Shown: positions 7,791-13,976 of the stretch, in pieces
How the letters are laid out: every line of letters starts with the position of its first letter
Numbering within the stretch: the first letter of the stretch is position 1
DNA from: Micrococcales bacterium UBA7472
GTDB taxonomy: Bacteria; Actinomycetota; Actinomycetes; Actinomycetales; Microbacteriaceae
Assembly: GCA_002478545.1 (NCBI GenBank)
Contig: DLOY01000040.1
Span: 1-19,475, forward strand
Length of the DNA stretch: 19,475 bases
Direction of reading: 5' to 3'
Notes under the pieces: model-generated
What the model saw: the letters and a program-made list of their open reading frames with translations, nothing else
Told to the model about the DNA's origin: nothing
The model's database searches: none
Program-made: the position numbers and the translations under genes

Positions 7791-9227
7791 TCAGTCTCCG
7801 ATGTAGCTCATCACGTGCTTGACGCGGGTGTAGTCCTCGAAACCGTAGTGCGAAAGATCCTTGCCATAGCCGGAGTGCTTGAAGCCACCGTGAGGCATTT
7901 CCGCAACCAGGGGAATGTGGGTATTGATCCACACCGCACCGAAGTCCAGGTACTTTGCAAAGCGCATCGCACGAGTGTGGTTTGACGTCCAAACCGATGA
8001 TGCCAAACCGTAGCGCACGTCGTTCGCCCACTTCAGAGCCTGCTCATCCGAGGAGAACTTCTGAACCGTAATAACCGGTCCAAATATCTCCTCTTGGATG
8101 TGCTCGTCGTCTTGTTTGAAGCCGGATAGCACAGTTGGCTCCAGGAAGTAACCCGAACCAGGAAGCTGGTTTCCACCGTGCTCGATCTTGGCGTGGTCTG
8201 GTAGTCGGTCGATGAAACCCTTGACTCTTACCAGCTGGTTGGCGTTGTTTACCGGCCCAAACAAGATGCCATCCTCGGATGGCATTCCAACCTTGGCATT
8301 TGCCTTGACCTCAGCCAAAAGCGCTGACATGAACTTGTCGTAGGCATTCTCGTGAACCAAGAGACGCGTAGCTGCCGTGCAGTCCTGACCTGCGTTGAAG
8401 AATCCAGCAGCAACGATTCCAGCCGCGGCCTTTTCAAAATCAGCATCGTCAAACACGATTACCGGTGCCTTGCCGCCAAGCTCCAGGTGAACTCGCTTCA
8501 AATCGGCTGAGGCACTCTTGGCAACCTCCATACCAGCGCGCACCGAACCGGTGATTGACACCATCTGCGGAATGCGATTTTCAATCATGGCCCTACCGGT
8601 GTCGCGATCACCGGTGACTACGTTGAATACACCGGCCGGCAAAAACTCACTTGCGATCTCTGCAAGCAGCAGGGTTGAAGCAGGCGTGGTGTCGGATGGC
8701 TTGAGGACGATTGTGTTTCCAGCAGCGATAGCAGGAGCAAACTTCCAAGTCGCCATGTTCAGCGGATAGTTCCAGGGGGTCACCTGACCGATGACACCAA
8801 TTGGTTCGCGGCGAATCGAAGAAGTGTGATCCTTGAGGTATTCGGCGGTCGCGCGACCCTCGAGGTTTCTTGCAGCACCGGCGAAGAATCGAATCTGGTC
8901 CACCGAGGGCATGATCTCGTAATCGACCAAAGTCCCACGTGGTTTACCCGTGTTCTCACTCTCGACGTCAGCGGCCTCCTGAGCCCTGGCCTCTAGAGCG
9001 TCTGCGATTCGGAACAATGCGAGCTGACGCTCGCTCGGTGTGGTCTGTGACCACTCTTCAAATGCTTTTTGTGCAACCTCGTAGGCCTTCTGGACATCCT
9101 GCGCGGAGGAGACTGCGGCGTGCGCATAGGTTTCGCCGGTTGCGGGATTGATTACATCGCTGACTTTGTCTGATTCTGGGGATACGTACTGACCGCCAAC
9201 AAAGTTCTTCAACTGTCTAACTGACAC
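7791..9227 (-). CDS. patD: gamma-aminobutyraldehyde dehydrogenase (PatD type)
   Basis: This NAD(P)-dependent aldehyde dehydrogenase should oxidise 4-aminobutyraldehyde (1-pyrroline) to GABA in the cytosol. The frame is open much further upstream, but the GTG at 9227 is chosen because GAGGAG lies 7 nt before it and the protein then begins MSVRQLKNFVGGQY, like family members. This gives 478 aa. Key residues are visible: APWNYP-like TPWNYP (150-155), the cofactor lysine K176 in LKPSD, TGSVRAG (226-232), the general base E249 in LELGGKAP, and the nucleophile C283 in FNAGQDCTA. Stretches such as RFFAGAARNLEG, LELGGKAPVIVFDDAD and SGYGKDLSHYGLEDY-like SGYGKDLSHYGFEDY closely resemble E. coli PatD (YdcW) as I recall it. 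It is divergent from lrp and upstream of potD, which supports a putrescine role. A betaine-aldehyde activity is the main alternative. Confidence 0.9.
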   Translation of the reverse strand: MSVRQLKNFVGGQYVSPESDKVSDVINPATGETYAHAAVSSAQDVQKAYEVAQKAFEEWSQTTPSERQLALFRIADALEARAQEAADVESENTGKPRGTLVDYEIMPSVDQIRFFAGAARNLEGRATAEYLKDHTSSIRREPIGVIGQVTPWNYPLNMATWKFAPAIAAGNTIVLKPSDTTPASTLLLAEIASEFLPAGVFNVVTGDRDTGRAMIENRIPQMVSITGSVRAGMEVAKSASADLKRVHLELGGKAPVIVFDDADFEKAAAGIVAAGFFNAGQDCTAATRLLVHENAYDKFMSALLAEVKANAKVGMPSEDGILFGPVNNANQLVRVKGFIDRLPDHAKIEHGGNQLPGSGYFLEPTVLSGFKQDDEHIQEEIFGPVITVQKFSSDEQALKWANDVRYGLASSVWTSNHTRAMRFAKYLDFGAVWINTHIPLVAEMPHGGFKHSGYGKDLSHYGFEDYTRVKHVMSYIGD

Positions 9228-9259
9228 TTCGTTACTCCTCGTCGAGTTGAGATATCTAG

Positions 9260-9288
9260 ACTCTAAACCTGCTCTAACCATTTCCGAA
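9260..9288 (-). promoter_or_regulatory. candidate patD promoter
   Basis: On the minus strand TAGAGT (9265-9260), a TANNNT-type -10 element, is preceded at 17 bp by TTCGGA (9288-9283), a poor -35 match. Transcription would start near 9253, leaving a leader of about 25 nt that contains the GAGGAG ribosome site at 9240-9235. The dyad at 9291-9315 sits immediately upstream. Weak evidence on its own. Confidence 0.3.
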
Positions 9289-9290
9289 GT

Positions 9291-9315
9291 GAAATCAAAA
9301 AATTCAATTGATTTC
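9291..9315. promoter_or_regulatory. 8-bp-arm inverted repeat in patD-lrp gap
   Basis: GAAATCAA (9291-9298) and TTGATTTC (9308-9315) are perfect inverted repeats separated by 9 A/T-rich bases, so the arm centres are 17 bp apart. It lies in the divergent patD-lrp region, next to the presumed patD -35. Lrp/AsnC regulators commonly bind A/T-rich dyads of about this size, which makes the adjacent Lrp-type gene the obvious candidate binder. Confidence 0.55.
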
Positions 9316-9321
9316 GTAGCA

Positions 9322-9345
9322 AATTCATCACAATTGTGCGAAATT
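9322..9345. promoter_or_regulatory. palindrome CACAATTGTG with flanking AATT arms
   Basis: A perfect 10-bp palindrome CACAATTGTG (9329-9338) is flanked symmetrically, after 3 unmatched bases each side, by AATT (9322-9325 and 9342-9345). The whole element is a 24-bp dyad centred about 50 bp before the lrp start. Together with the neighbouring dyad it forms a two-site control region between patD and lrp. Confidence 0.55.
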
Positions 9346-9370
9346 GCTTGGGGTTTGCTCTCGAGATTGG

Positions 9371-9376
9371 CATACT
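9371..9376 (+). promoter_or_regulatory. candidate -10 element for leaderless lrp
   Basis: CATACT ends 7 nt before the ATG at 9384 and differs from TATACT by one base. The identical hexamer occurs 6 nt before the ogt ATG. The position implies transcription starting at or beside the start codon. No good -35 is seen. Confidence 0.4.
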
Positions 9377-9383
9377 CAAGGCC

Positions 9384-9857
9384 ATGACCAGAATGTTGCG
9401 CACGCGCCACTCTCAGCTCGATGAGGTTTCTAAGCAAATCGTTGAGCAATTGCAGATTGATGGCCGCAAGTCCTACGCCGAAATCGGGAAGGTGGTCGGG
9501 CTGAGCGAAGCTGCAGTTAGGCAACGAGTTCAGAAGTTAAACGACTCAGGCGTGATGCAGATTGTCGCCGTCACCGACCCGATGCGATTGGGATTCTCCC
9601 GTCAGGCCATGGTTGGCGTGAAGTGCACCGGTGATGTCAACAAAGTGGCCCAGGCCCTATCTGATATCCCTCAGGTTGATTATGTGGTTCTGACCGCAGG
9701 TGGTTTCGACATCTTGGTCGAGGTGGTTTGTGAGGATGACGAGGACTTGATCAACCTGCTCAATTCCAACATTCGCCTACTGCCGGGTGTAGTTTCAGCA
9801 GAGACTTTCGTTTACCTAAAACTTCACAAGCAGTTCTACAACTGGGGAACTCGATGA
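9384..9857 (+). CDS. Lrp/AsnC-family transcriptional regulator
   Basis: The protein has 157 aa from the ATG at 9384, a standard Lrp/AsnC length; the frame is open 48 nt further upstream but that extension lacks family-like sequence. The N-terminal winged helix-turn-helix is visible in LDEVSKQIVEQLQIDGRKSY-AEIGKVVGLSEAAVRQRVQKL (about residues 13-55). The C-terminal RAM ligand-binding/oligomerisation part includes VDYVVLTAGGFDILVEVVCE and ends in the usual beta strand region VVSAETFVYLKLHKQ. The start lacks a ribosome site but follows a CATACT box by 7 nt, suggesting a leaderless mRNA. It is divergent from patD, with two dyads between, and 36 nt upstream of the putrescine-type aminotransferase, so it probably controls these genes in response to a polyamine or amino-acid effector. 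It ends with tandem TGA codons. Confidence 0.9.
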   Translation: MTRMLRTRHSQLDEVSKQIVEQLQIDGRKSYAEIGKVVGLSEAAVRQRVQKLNDSGVMQIVAVTDPMRLGFSRQAMVGVKCTGDVNKVAQALSDIPQVDYVVLTAGGFDILVEVVCEDDEDLINLLNSNIRLLPGVVSAETFVYLKLHKQFYNWGTR

Positions 9858-9893
9858 TGAGCCCAGAAACTAACAAGTAAGAAGAAGATAGAA

Positions 9894-11375
9894 ATGGCAC
9901 CGAAAAAGCCAAAGTCCAACCCACTCGCCAACCTTTTTGGAAAGTCGGAGAAGAAGAAGTCAAAGTCCGCCGAGCTTCCACTTTTTGAAGCGATGTCCCG
10001 TGGTGAGACTCCAACCGACGCGATGCTGCAGCGCTCAGCCAAGGATCACCTGTGGATGCACTTCACGCGCCACTCGACCTTCCAAGACAACGACATGAAC
10101 ATCATCCAAAGGGGTGAGGGTATCTACCTATGGGACACCAAGGGCCACAAGGTAATTGATGGGCTCTCTGGTCTGTTCGCGGTCAACGCAGGTCATGGTC
10201 GCAAGGAGCTGGCAGATGCCGCAGCGAAGCAGTTGCTGGAATTAGACTTCATGCCACTCTGGGGCTACGCCCATCCGCGCGCTGTTGAACTTGCCGAGCG
10301 ATTGATTTCCTACGCTCCAAAAGATTTGACTCGTATTTTCTTCACTACCGGTGGTGGTGAGGCGGTTGAGAGCGCTTGGAAGATTGCTAAACAGTACTTC
10401 AAGCTGACGGGCAAGCCAACTAAAACTAAGGTCATTTCCCGCATGACCGCCTACCACGGCACCAGCCATGGAGCTCTTTCGATTACCGGCATCGCCGCCA
10501 TGAAGCAGGCCTTTGAGCCACTGGTTCCATCCACTTTCCGAGTTCCAAACACGAACTGGTTCAGGGCTCCAGAGGGATTTAAGTCGGAAGAGGAATTCGG
10601 CATCTGGGCTGCAAACCGAATTGAAGAAGCGATCCTTTTTGAGGGCCCAGACACAGTGGCAGCGTTCTACGTCGAGCCGATTCAGAACTCTGGTGGTTGC
10701 ATCACAGCTCACCCCTCCTACTTCAAGAGAGTCCGCGAGATCTGCGACAAGTACGACGTCGTCTTGGTTGCCGACGAAACCATCACCGGGTACGGACGAA
10801 CCGGTGAAATGTTTGGTTGCCAGCGCTACGGCATAGAACCAGACATGATGATCACCGCAAAAGCCATCACCTCGGGTGCACAGCCTCTTGGTGCACTCTT
10901 CATGAAGGACAAGTTCTTCGAGCCATTTACCCAAGGAATTACCACGTTCCCGCACGGTTACACCTTTGCAGCTCACCCCGTTGCTTGTGCGGTCGCGCTT
11001 GCAAACCTGGACATCTACGATCGGGAGAAGCTGGTTGACAACGTTCGCACCAACTCCCCCGTCTTCCGCAAGACCCTCGAGAAGCTCAAGGACTTGCCAA
11101 TTGTCGGTGACGTAAGGGGCGATGGCTACTTCTTTGCGATTGAGCTGGTGAGCGATAAAGCAACCATGCAGCGTCTGACCCCAGATCAACGAGAAAGAAT
11201 CCTGCGAGGCTACCTCAATCCGGCCATGTATAAGGCTGGACTCTACGCCCGAGCAGATGACCGTGGAGATGCAGTGGTTCAGCTAGCTCCACCGCTGACC
11301 TGTGGACCTCAAGAGTTTGAGCAAATGGAGCAGATTCTTCGTCCGCTGCTTGAGAAGGCTTGGAAGAAACTATAG
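9894..11375 (+). CDS. class III aminotransferase, probably putrescine aminotransferase
   Basis: This 493-aa PLP enzyme has the SpuC/omega-transaminase layout. Landmarks are GEGIYLWDTKGHKVIDGLSG (74-93), the phosphate loop TGGGEAVES (152-160), the aromatic YHGTSHGA (187-194), EPIQNSGG (261-268), the Asp-Glu pair D294/E295 in ADETITGYGRTG and the Schiff-base lysine K323 in ITAKAITSGAQPLGA. The family transfers an amino group from putrescine or another omega-amine to pyruvate or 2-oxoglutarate, giving 4-aminobutyraldehyde here, the PatD substrate. Position just after lrp and opposite patD supports this. An unusual N-terminal extension carries eight lysines in the first 24 residues before the family-like sequence at about residue 45. 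The ATG at 9894 follows an AAGAAGA purine stretch; a later start at M34 is possible. Its last 161 bases overlap an antisense gene. Beta-alanine or taurine substrates are alternatives. Confidence 0.83.
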   Translation: MAPKKPKSNPLANLFGKSEKKKSKSAELPLFEAMSRGETPTDAMLQRSAKDHLWMHFTRHSTFQDNDMNIIQRGEGIYLWDTKGHKVIDGLSGLFAVNAGHGRKELADAAAKQLLELDFMPLWGYAHPRAVELAERLISYAPKDLTRIFFTTGGGEAVESAWKIAKQYFKLTGKPTKTKVISRMTAYHGTSHGALSITGIAAMKQAFEPLVPSTFRVPNTNWFRAPEGFKSEEEFGIWAANRIEEAILFEGPDTVAAFYVEPIQNSGGCITAHPSYFKRVREICDKYDVVLVADETITGYGRTGEMFGCQRYGIEPDMMITAKAITSGAQPLGALFMKDKFFEPFTQGITTFPHGYTFAAHPVACAVALANLDIYDREKLVDNVRTNSPVFRKTLEKLKDLPIVGDVRGDGYFFAIELVSDKATMQRLTPDQRERILRGYLNPAMYKAGLYARADDRGDAVVQLAPPLTCGPQEFEQMEQILRPLLEKAWKKL

Positions 11376-12255
11376 GAATCGGAAAGCCAAATTCTCTGGC
11401 CTGGCCTGCGTGATATTCGCCGCAGATTAGACCTGACTCTGTCTCCAAAGATGCTGTTGCGCTGAAGCCAAGTTGCACTCGATCAACTGGGTCCGCGCTG
11501 AGCACTACGCGATGAGCACAGTTTGCCCAAACAGTTCTCGGTATCCCGGTCATAGTTTGATTCAGCAGGATTAGGTGAATACCCAATCCTCTGCCCTTGC
11601 TGGCGATGCTCTCGAGTTGAGGCAGCAGAGCGCTGCCTCTGATCAGCTCGCCAAGTTCATCCACCACGACCCAGAAAGGTGGCTGTTCGGGATTTAGCTC
11701 CCTAGATTGAATCAAGTGCTGGAGTCGCTCGACTGCTTCCGAGACAGTTCCCTGAGTGAAGAGCCGGGAGGGATCGACATCTGGAAAGTCAACACCGCCT
11801 TTGAAATCCATTAGGTAGTAGTTTTCGCGAGCGCCGAGTAGCCACTTCAAGAGTTGAGTTTTCCCGGAACCGCTCCTTCCAATGATTATCAGGTGCGGAT
11901 TGCGCTCATTTGGCTCGATTTTGAAAACCTCTTGCTTTGCTAAATCAAGAAGCTGCCCCTGATGCAAAGTTGGGACTTGCAGCTCCAATGGCTTGTCATC
12001 GATCAAGGCTTGGTAGACAGCATCCCTCACCCTCCTCCCCCAGAGCCACGGAAACAGGCCGAGTCTTCGATCACCGAGGTAAACCCGGTCGCCGCGAACG
12101 GAAACGGGATCCTTCGGGTCTAGTTCGCGCTGAGTTGCTGCCAAGGAGTAAATCGCTACGGTGACTGCGCTCATGACTAGCAGGATGGGTGAGCCAGTTG
12201 TCGCAAACAGATAGAGCCCATAGCCAACTGAGGGCAGCACAAACAGCAGGTTCAT
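11215..12255 (-). CDS. membrane-anchored FtsK/SpoIIIE-type ATPase
   Basis: This 346-aa protein has two hydrophobic segments at the N terminus (about residues 3-18 and 22-41), then an FtsK/SpoIIIE-type RecA-fold domain. Visible are Walker A GRSGSGKT (126-133), DFKGG (150-154), Walker B FWVVVDELGEL (194-204) and SKGRGLGIHLILLNQ (219-233), which parallels the FtsK sequence after Walker B. It is far shorter than the chromosomal translocase FtsK, has no gamma-type DNA-reading domain that I can see, and so is probably not FtsK itself. Such ATPases pump DNA or proteins; the substrate here is unknown and no secretion or conjugation genes are nearby. The domain ends near residue 293, exactly where the gene begins to overlap the converging aminotransferase antisense; the last 53 residues look unstructured. 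The ATG at 12255 has no ribosome site. Confidence 0.78.
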   Translation of the reverse strand: MNLLFVLPSVGYGLYLFATTGSPILLVMSAVTVAIYSLAATQRELDPKDPVSVRGDRVYLGDRRLGLFPWLWGRRVRDAVYQALIDDKPLELQVPTLHQGQLLDLAKQEVFKIEPNERNPHLIIIGRSGSGKTQLLKWLLGARENYYLMDFKGGVDFPDVDPSRLFTQGTVSEAVERLQHLIQSRELNPEQPPFWVVVDELGELIRGSALLPQLESIASKGRGLGIHLILLNQTMTGIPRTVWANCAHRVVLSADPVDRVQLGFSATASLETESGLICGEYHAGQAREFGFPIPIVSSKPSQAADEESAPFAQTLEVHRSAVELAEPLHLHGHLLGRRVQPYTWPD

Positions 12256-12306
12256 AGCGAGAAATTCAAGTCTTGAAACCGCTTGGGGGGACTATTACCG
12301 AGCGAG

Positions 12307-12327
12307 TTGTGCATAACTTATTCACAA
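12307..12327. promoter_or_regulatory. paired DnaA-box-like dyad between ftsK-like gene and ogt
   Basis: TGTGCATAA (12308-12316, a TTATGCACA box on the minus strand) and TTATTCACA (12318-12326, plus strand) meet across one C. Each differs from the DnaA consensus TTATCCACA only at its variable fifth base. With one further pair outside, they make a 21-bp dyad with a single mismatched pair. It lies in the 121-bp divergent gap, upstream of both genes, so it could bind DnaA or an unrelated dimeric regulator. Confidence 0.55.
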
Positions 12328-12364
12328 ATTCGAATCATCAAACTCGAGCTCGAAAATAGACCGC

Positions 12365-12370
12365 CATACT
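12365..12370 (+). promoter_or_regulatory. candidate -10 element for leaderless ogt
   Basis: CATACT ends 6 nt before the ogt ATG at 12377, the same hexamer and nearly the same spacing as at lrp. No ribosome site precedes the ATG, which fits a leaderless mRNA. A 10-bp palindrome TCGAGCTCGA (12344-12353) falls across the expected -35 position. Confidence 0.4.
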
Positions 12371-12376
12371 AATCAC

Positions 12377-12865
12377 ATGATTCTTCAAGCGTTAGTGGTC
12401 ACCAACTCGCCCATCGGCAGGATTGCGGTGGGCTCCACTGAAAAGGGAGTTGCGCATTTGGAGATACTTGCTGCTTCTGATAGCCGCAAAGAGTTCTCAA
12501 GCTCCGGCAAAGCCAAGGAGATCTCGGACCTCGCCTGCAAGCAACTCGATGAGTATTTCCTCGGTAGTCGCCAAGCCTTTGACCTGCCCCTTGATCTGAT
12601 GGGAACTGATTTTCAAAAGCGAATTTGGACCGAGCTGCTAGAGATACCTTTTGGCATTACCCGCTCCTATGGAGAAGTCGCTCATGCAGTTGCAAAACCC
12701 ATGGCCGCCAGGGCCGTCGGAGGTGCTGTGGGATCTAACCCTGTGCCAATAATCGTGCCTTGCCACAGGGTGATGGGGTCATCCGGAAAGCTAACCGGCT
12801 ACTCCGCAACCGGTGGCCTGGAAACAAAGTCCAAGCTTCTGCAGCTCGAGGGCATAAAGCATTGA
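12377..12865 (+). CDS. ogt: methylated-DNA--protein-cysteine S-methyltransferase
   Basis: This 162-aa suicide repair protein removes the methyl group from O6-methylguanine (and O4-methylthymine) in DNA by transfer to its own cysteine. The C-terminal catalytic domain is clear: FQKRIWTELLEIPFGITRSYGEVA (79-102), the helix-turn-helix arginine region AARAVGGAVGSNPVPIIV with the arginine finger (R112), the active-site PCHRV (128-132, nucleophile C129) and SGKLTGYSATGGLETKSKLL. The N-terminal part NSPIGRIAVGSTEKG matches the usual small beta domain. Length and order fit Ogt, with no Ada regulatory domain. The ATG at 12377 is probably leaderless. Its stop overlaps the start of tag as TTGA, so two alkylation-repair enzymes are made from one mRNA. 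Confidence 0.95.
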   Translation: MILQALVVTNSPIGRIAVGSTEKGVAHLEILAASDSRKEFSSSGKAKEISDLACKQLDEYFLGSRQAFDLPLDLMGTDFQKRIWTELLEIPFGITRSYGEVAHAVAKPMAARAVGGAVGSNPVPIIVPCHRVMGSSGKLTGYSATGGLETKSKLLQLEGIKH

Positions 12866-13440
12866 GCCACACTCGAATCCACCCTGACGGCAAAGAGCGC
12901 TGCGTCTGGGTTACTGACGATCAGATTTATATCGATTACCACGATCAAGAGTGGGGTAATAGAGCAACGGGCCAAAGAGATCTATTTGAGGCGATTGCCC
13001 TTGAGGGCTTTCAAGCAGGACTAAGTTGGCTGACGATTCTGAAAAGGCGCGAGGGCTTCAGATCTGCATTTAATGGTTTCGAAATCGAGAAAGTTGCTGC
13101 CTTTGACCAGGAAGAAGTAGTGAGACTGCTCTCGGACGAGCGGATAATCCGCAACCGCGCAAAAATCGAGGCAACCATTCACAATGCTCGTTTGGTTTTG
13201 ACTAAGAACCTGGATCTCAAGAACGAGCTTTGGCAGTTCGCTCCGTCCGATCCCATCACTCAAGAGCCCGACTTTTCATGGAAGGCGACGAGTCCTGAAT
13301 CGGACGCCCTGAGCGCACACCTCCGAAAGCTCGGGTTCAAGTTTGTGGGAAGCACAACGATGTATGCGCTGATGCAGTCAACAGGAATGATTCACGACCA
13401 CGCGCCAAATTGTTTTAGAAGAATTCGAAAAGATTCCTAG
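12862..13440 (+). CDS. tag: DNA-3-methyladenine glycosylase I
   Basis: Tag excises 3-methyladenine from alkylated DNA. The frame is open further upstream inside ogt, but the family starts close to the first zinc cysteine. The TTG at 12862 is therefore chosen: it overlaps the ogt stop (TTGA), has GAGG 10 nt upstream, and no ATG or GTG lies between it and that cysteine. The product has 192 aa. The zinc ligands of E. coli Tag have clear counterparts with the same spacing: C14 (RCVWV), H27 (YHDQEW), H180 and C184 (HDHAPNCFR). E48 in LEGFQAGLSW matches the catalytic/base-recognising glutamate region. Translational coupling to ogt gives a compact alkylation-repair operon. The TTG start is inferred. 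Confidence 0.93.
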   Translation: MSHTRIHPDGKERCVWVTDDQIYIDYHDQEWGNRATGQRDLFEAIALEGFQAGLSWLTILKRREGFRSAFNGFEIEKVAAFDQEEVVRLLSDERIIRNRAKIEATIHNARLVLTKNLDLKNELWQFAPSDPITQEPDFSWKATSPESDALSAHLRKLGFKFVGSTTMYALMQSTGMIHDHAPNCFRRIRKDS

Positions 13441-13470
13441 GCTTAGGACATAACAAGCTCAGGAGGACTA

Positions 13471-13974
13471 ATGACCCCGGAGCAATTCAACGCACTTTTT
13501 CGCGCGCACATGCCTGAAGTTTCAAGGTTTCTGGCACGACGCGTGGAGCTTGAGGTAGCAGAGGAGCTGGCTGCCGAGCTTTTCTCGATCGCATGGGGCA
13601 AGCGCGGCTCAATCCCCCAGGGATACGAACTTCCATGGCTATATAAAACCGCCCGCTACCTCATTGCAAACCATCGCAAGAAAGTAAACAACAGGGCTCG
13701 AATTGAGCTTCTCATGGCCAGACCTGAGGCCGCGCCGAGCGCCGAGTCAATCGCGCTGGCGGACACTGGACTTTCTAGTGCCTGGGAAAAACTTCAGGTT
13801 CTCGAGCGCGAACTCATCTCTCTCTGGGCCTATGAGGGCCTTAGTAATAAAGAGATCGGTCTCGCACTCGAAATCAGCGAGAATGCGGCCGCTATCCGTC
13901 TAACCAGGGCCAAGCAGAAATTGAAAACTTTGCTGGCCACTGAAAATAACGAACTTGATGGGACAGTTGACTAG
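13471..13974 (+). CDS. ECF-type RNA polymerase sigma factor
   Basis: This 167-aa protein has the two-domain form of extracytoplasmic-function sigma factors. Region 2 spans about residues 5-70 (FNALFRAHMPEVSRFLARRV, then LPWLYKTARYLIANHRKK, the -10-binding helices). Region 4 spans about 105-158, with LERELISLWAYEGLSNKEIG and LEISENAAAIRLTRAKQKLK forming the -35-binding helix-turn-helix. The ATG at 13471 follows an excellent AGGAGG site with a 5-nt spacer. The next gene starts 2 nt after its stop and encodes a one-helix membrane protein, the usual place of an anti-sigma partner. It follows tag by 30 bp, with no terminator seen, so read-through from ogt-tag is possible. The target promoters are unknown. 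Confidence 0.9.
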   Translation: MTPEQFNALFRAHMPEVSRFLARRVELEVAEELAAELFSIAWGKRGSIPQGYELPWLYKTARYLIANHRKKVNNRARIELLMARPEAAPSAESIALADTGLSSAWEKLQVLERELISLWAYEGLSNKEIGLALEISENAAAIRLTRAKQKLKTLLATENNELDGTVD

Positions 13975-13976
13975 TC

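Noticed and set aside
9336..9383. Longer start for the Lrp-type regulator
   Set aside because: The extra 16 residues overlap the palindrome and the -10-like box and do not look like the family N terminus.
9228..9524. Upstream extension of the patD frame by 99 codons
   Set aside because: It runs antisense through lrp and the dyads, has no aldehyde-dehydrogenase resemblance, and a GTG with an excellent GAGGAG site lies at 9227.
10242..11189. 315-aa antisense open frame inside the putrescine-type aminotransferase
   Set aside because: No recognisable motifs; it is a shadow of a clearly conserved coding frame.
12307..12327. DnaA-box pair as a replication origin
   Set aside because: Only two boxes, no A/T-rich unwinding region, and no dnaA, dnaN or rpmH nearby.
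12330..12353. Possible LexA/SOS box upstream of ogt (TCGA repeats)
   Set aside because: The TCGA half-sites are 10 bp apart or directly abutting, not the 8-bp spacing of TCGAAC-N4-GTTCGA, and the inner bases do not match.
12760..12861. Longer tag start at ATG 12760 inside ogt
   Set aside because: The added 34 residues are an out-of-frame reading of the ogt catalytic region; the family starts near the first zinc cysteine, and TTG 12862 overlaps the ogt stop.
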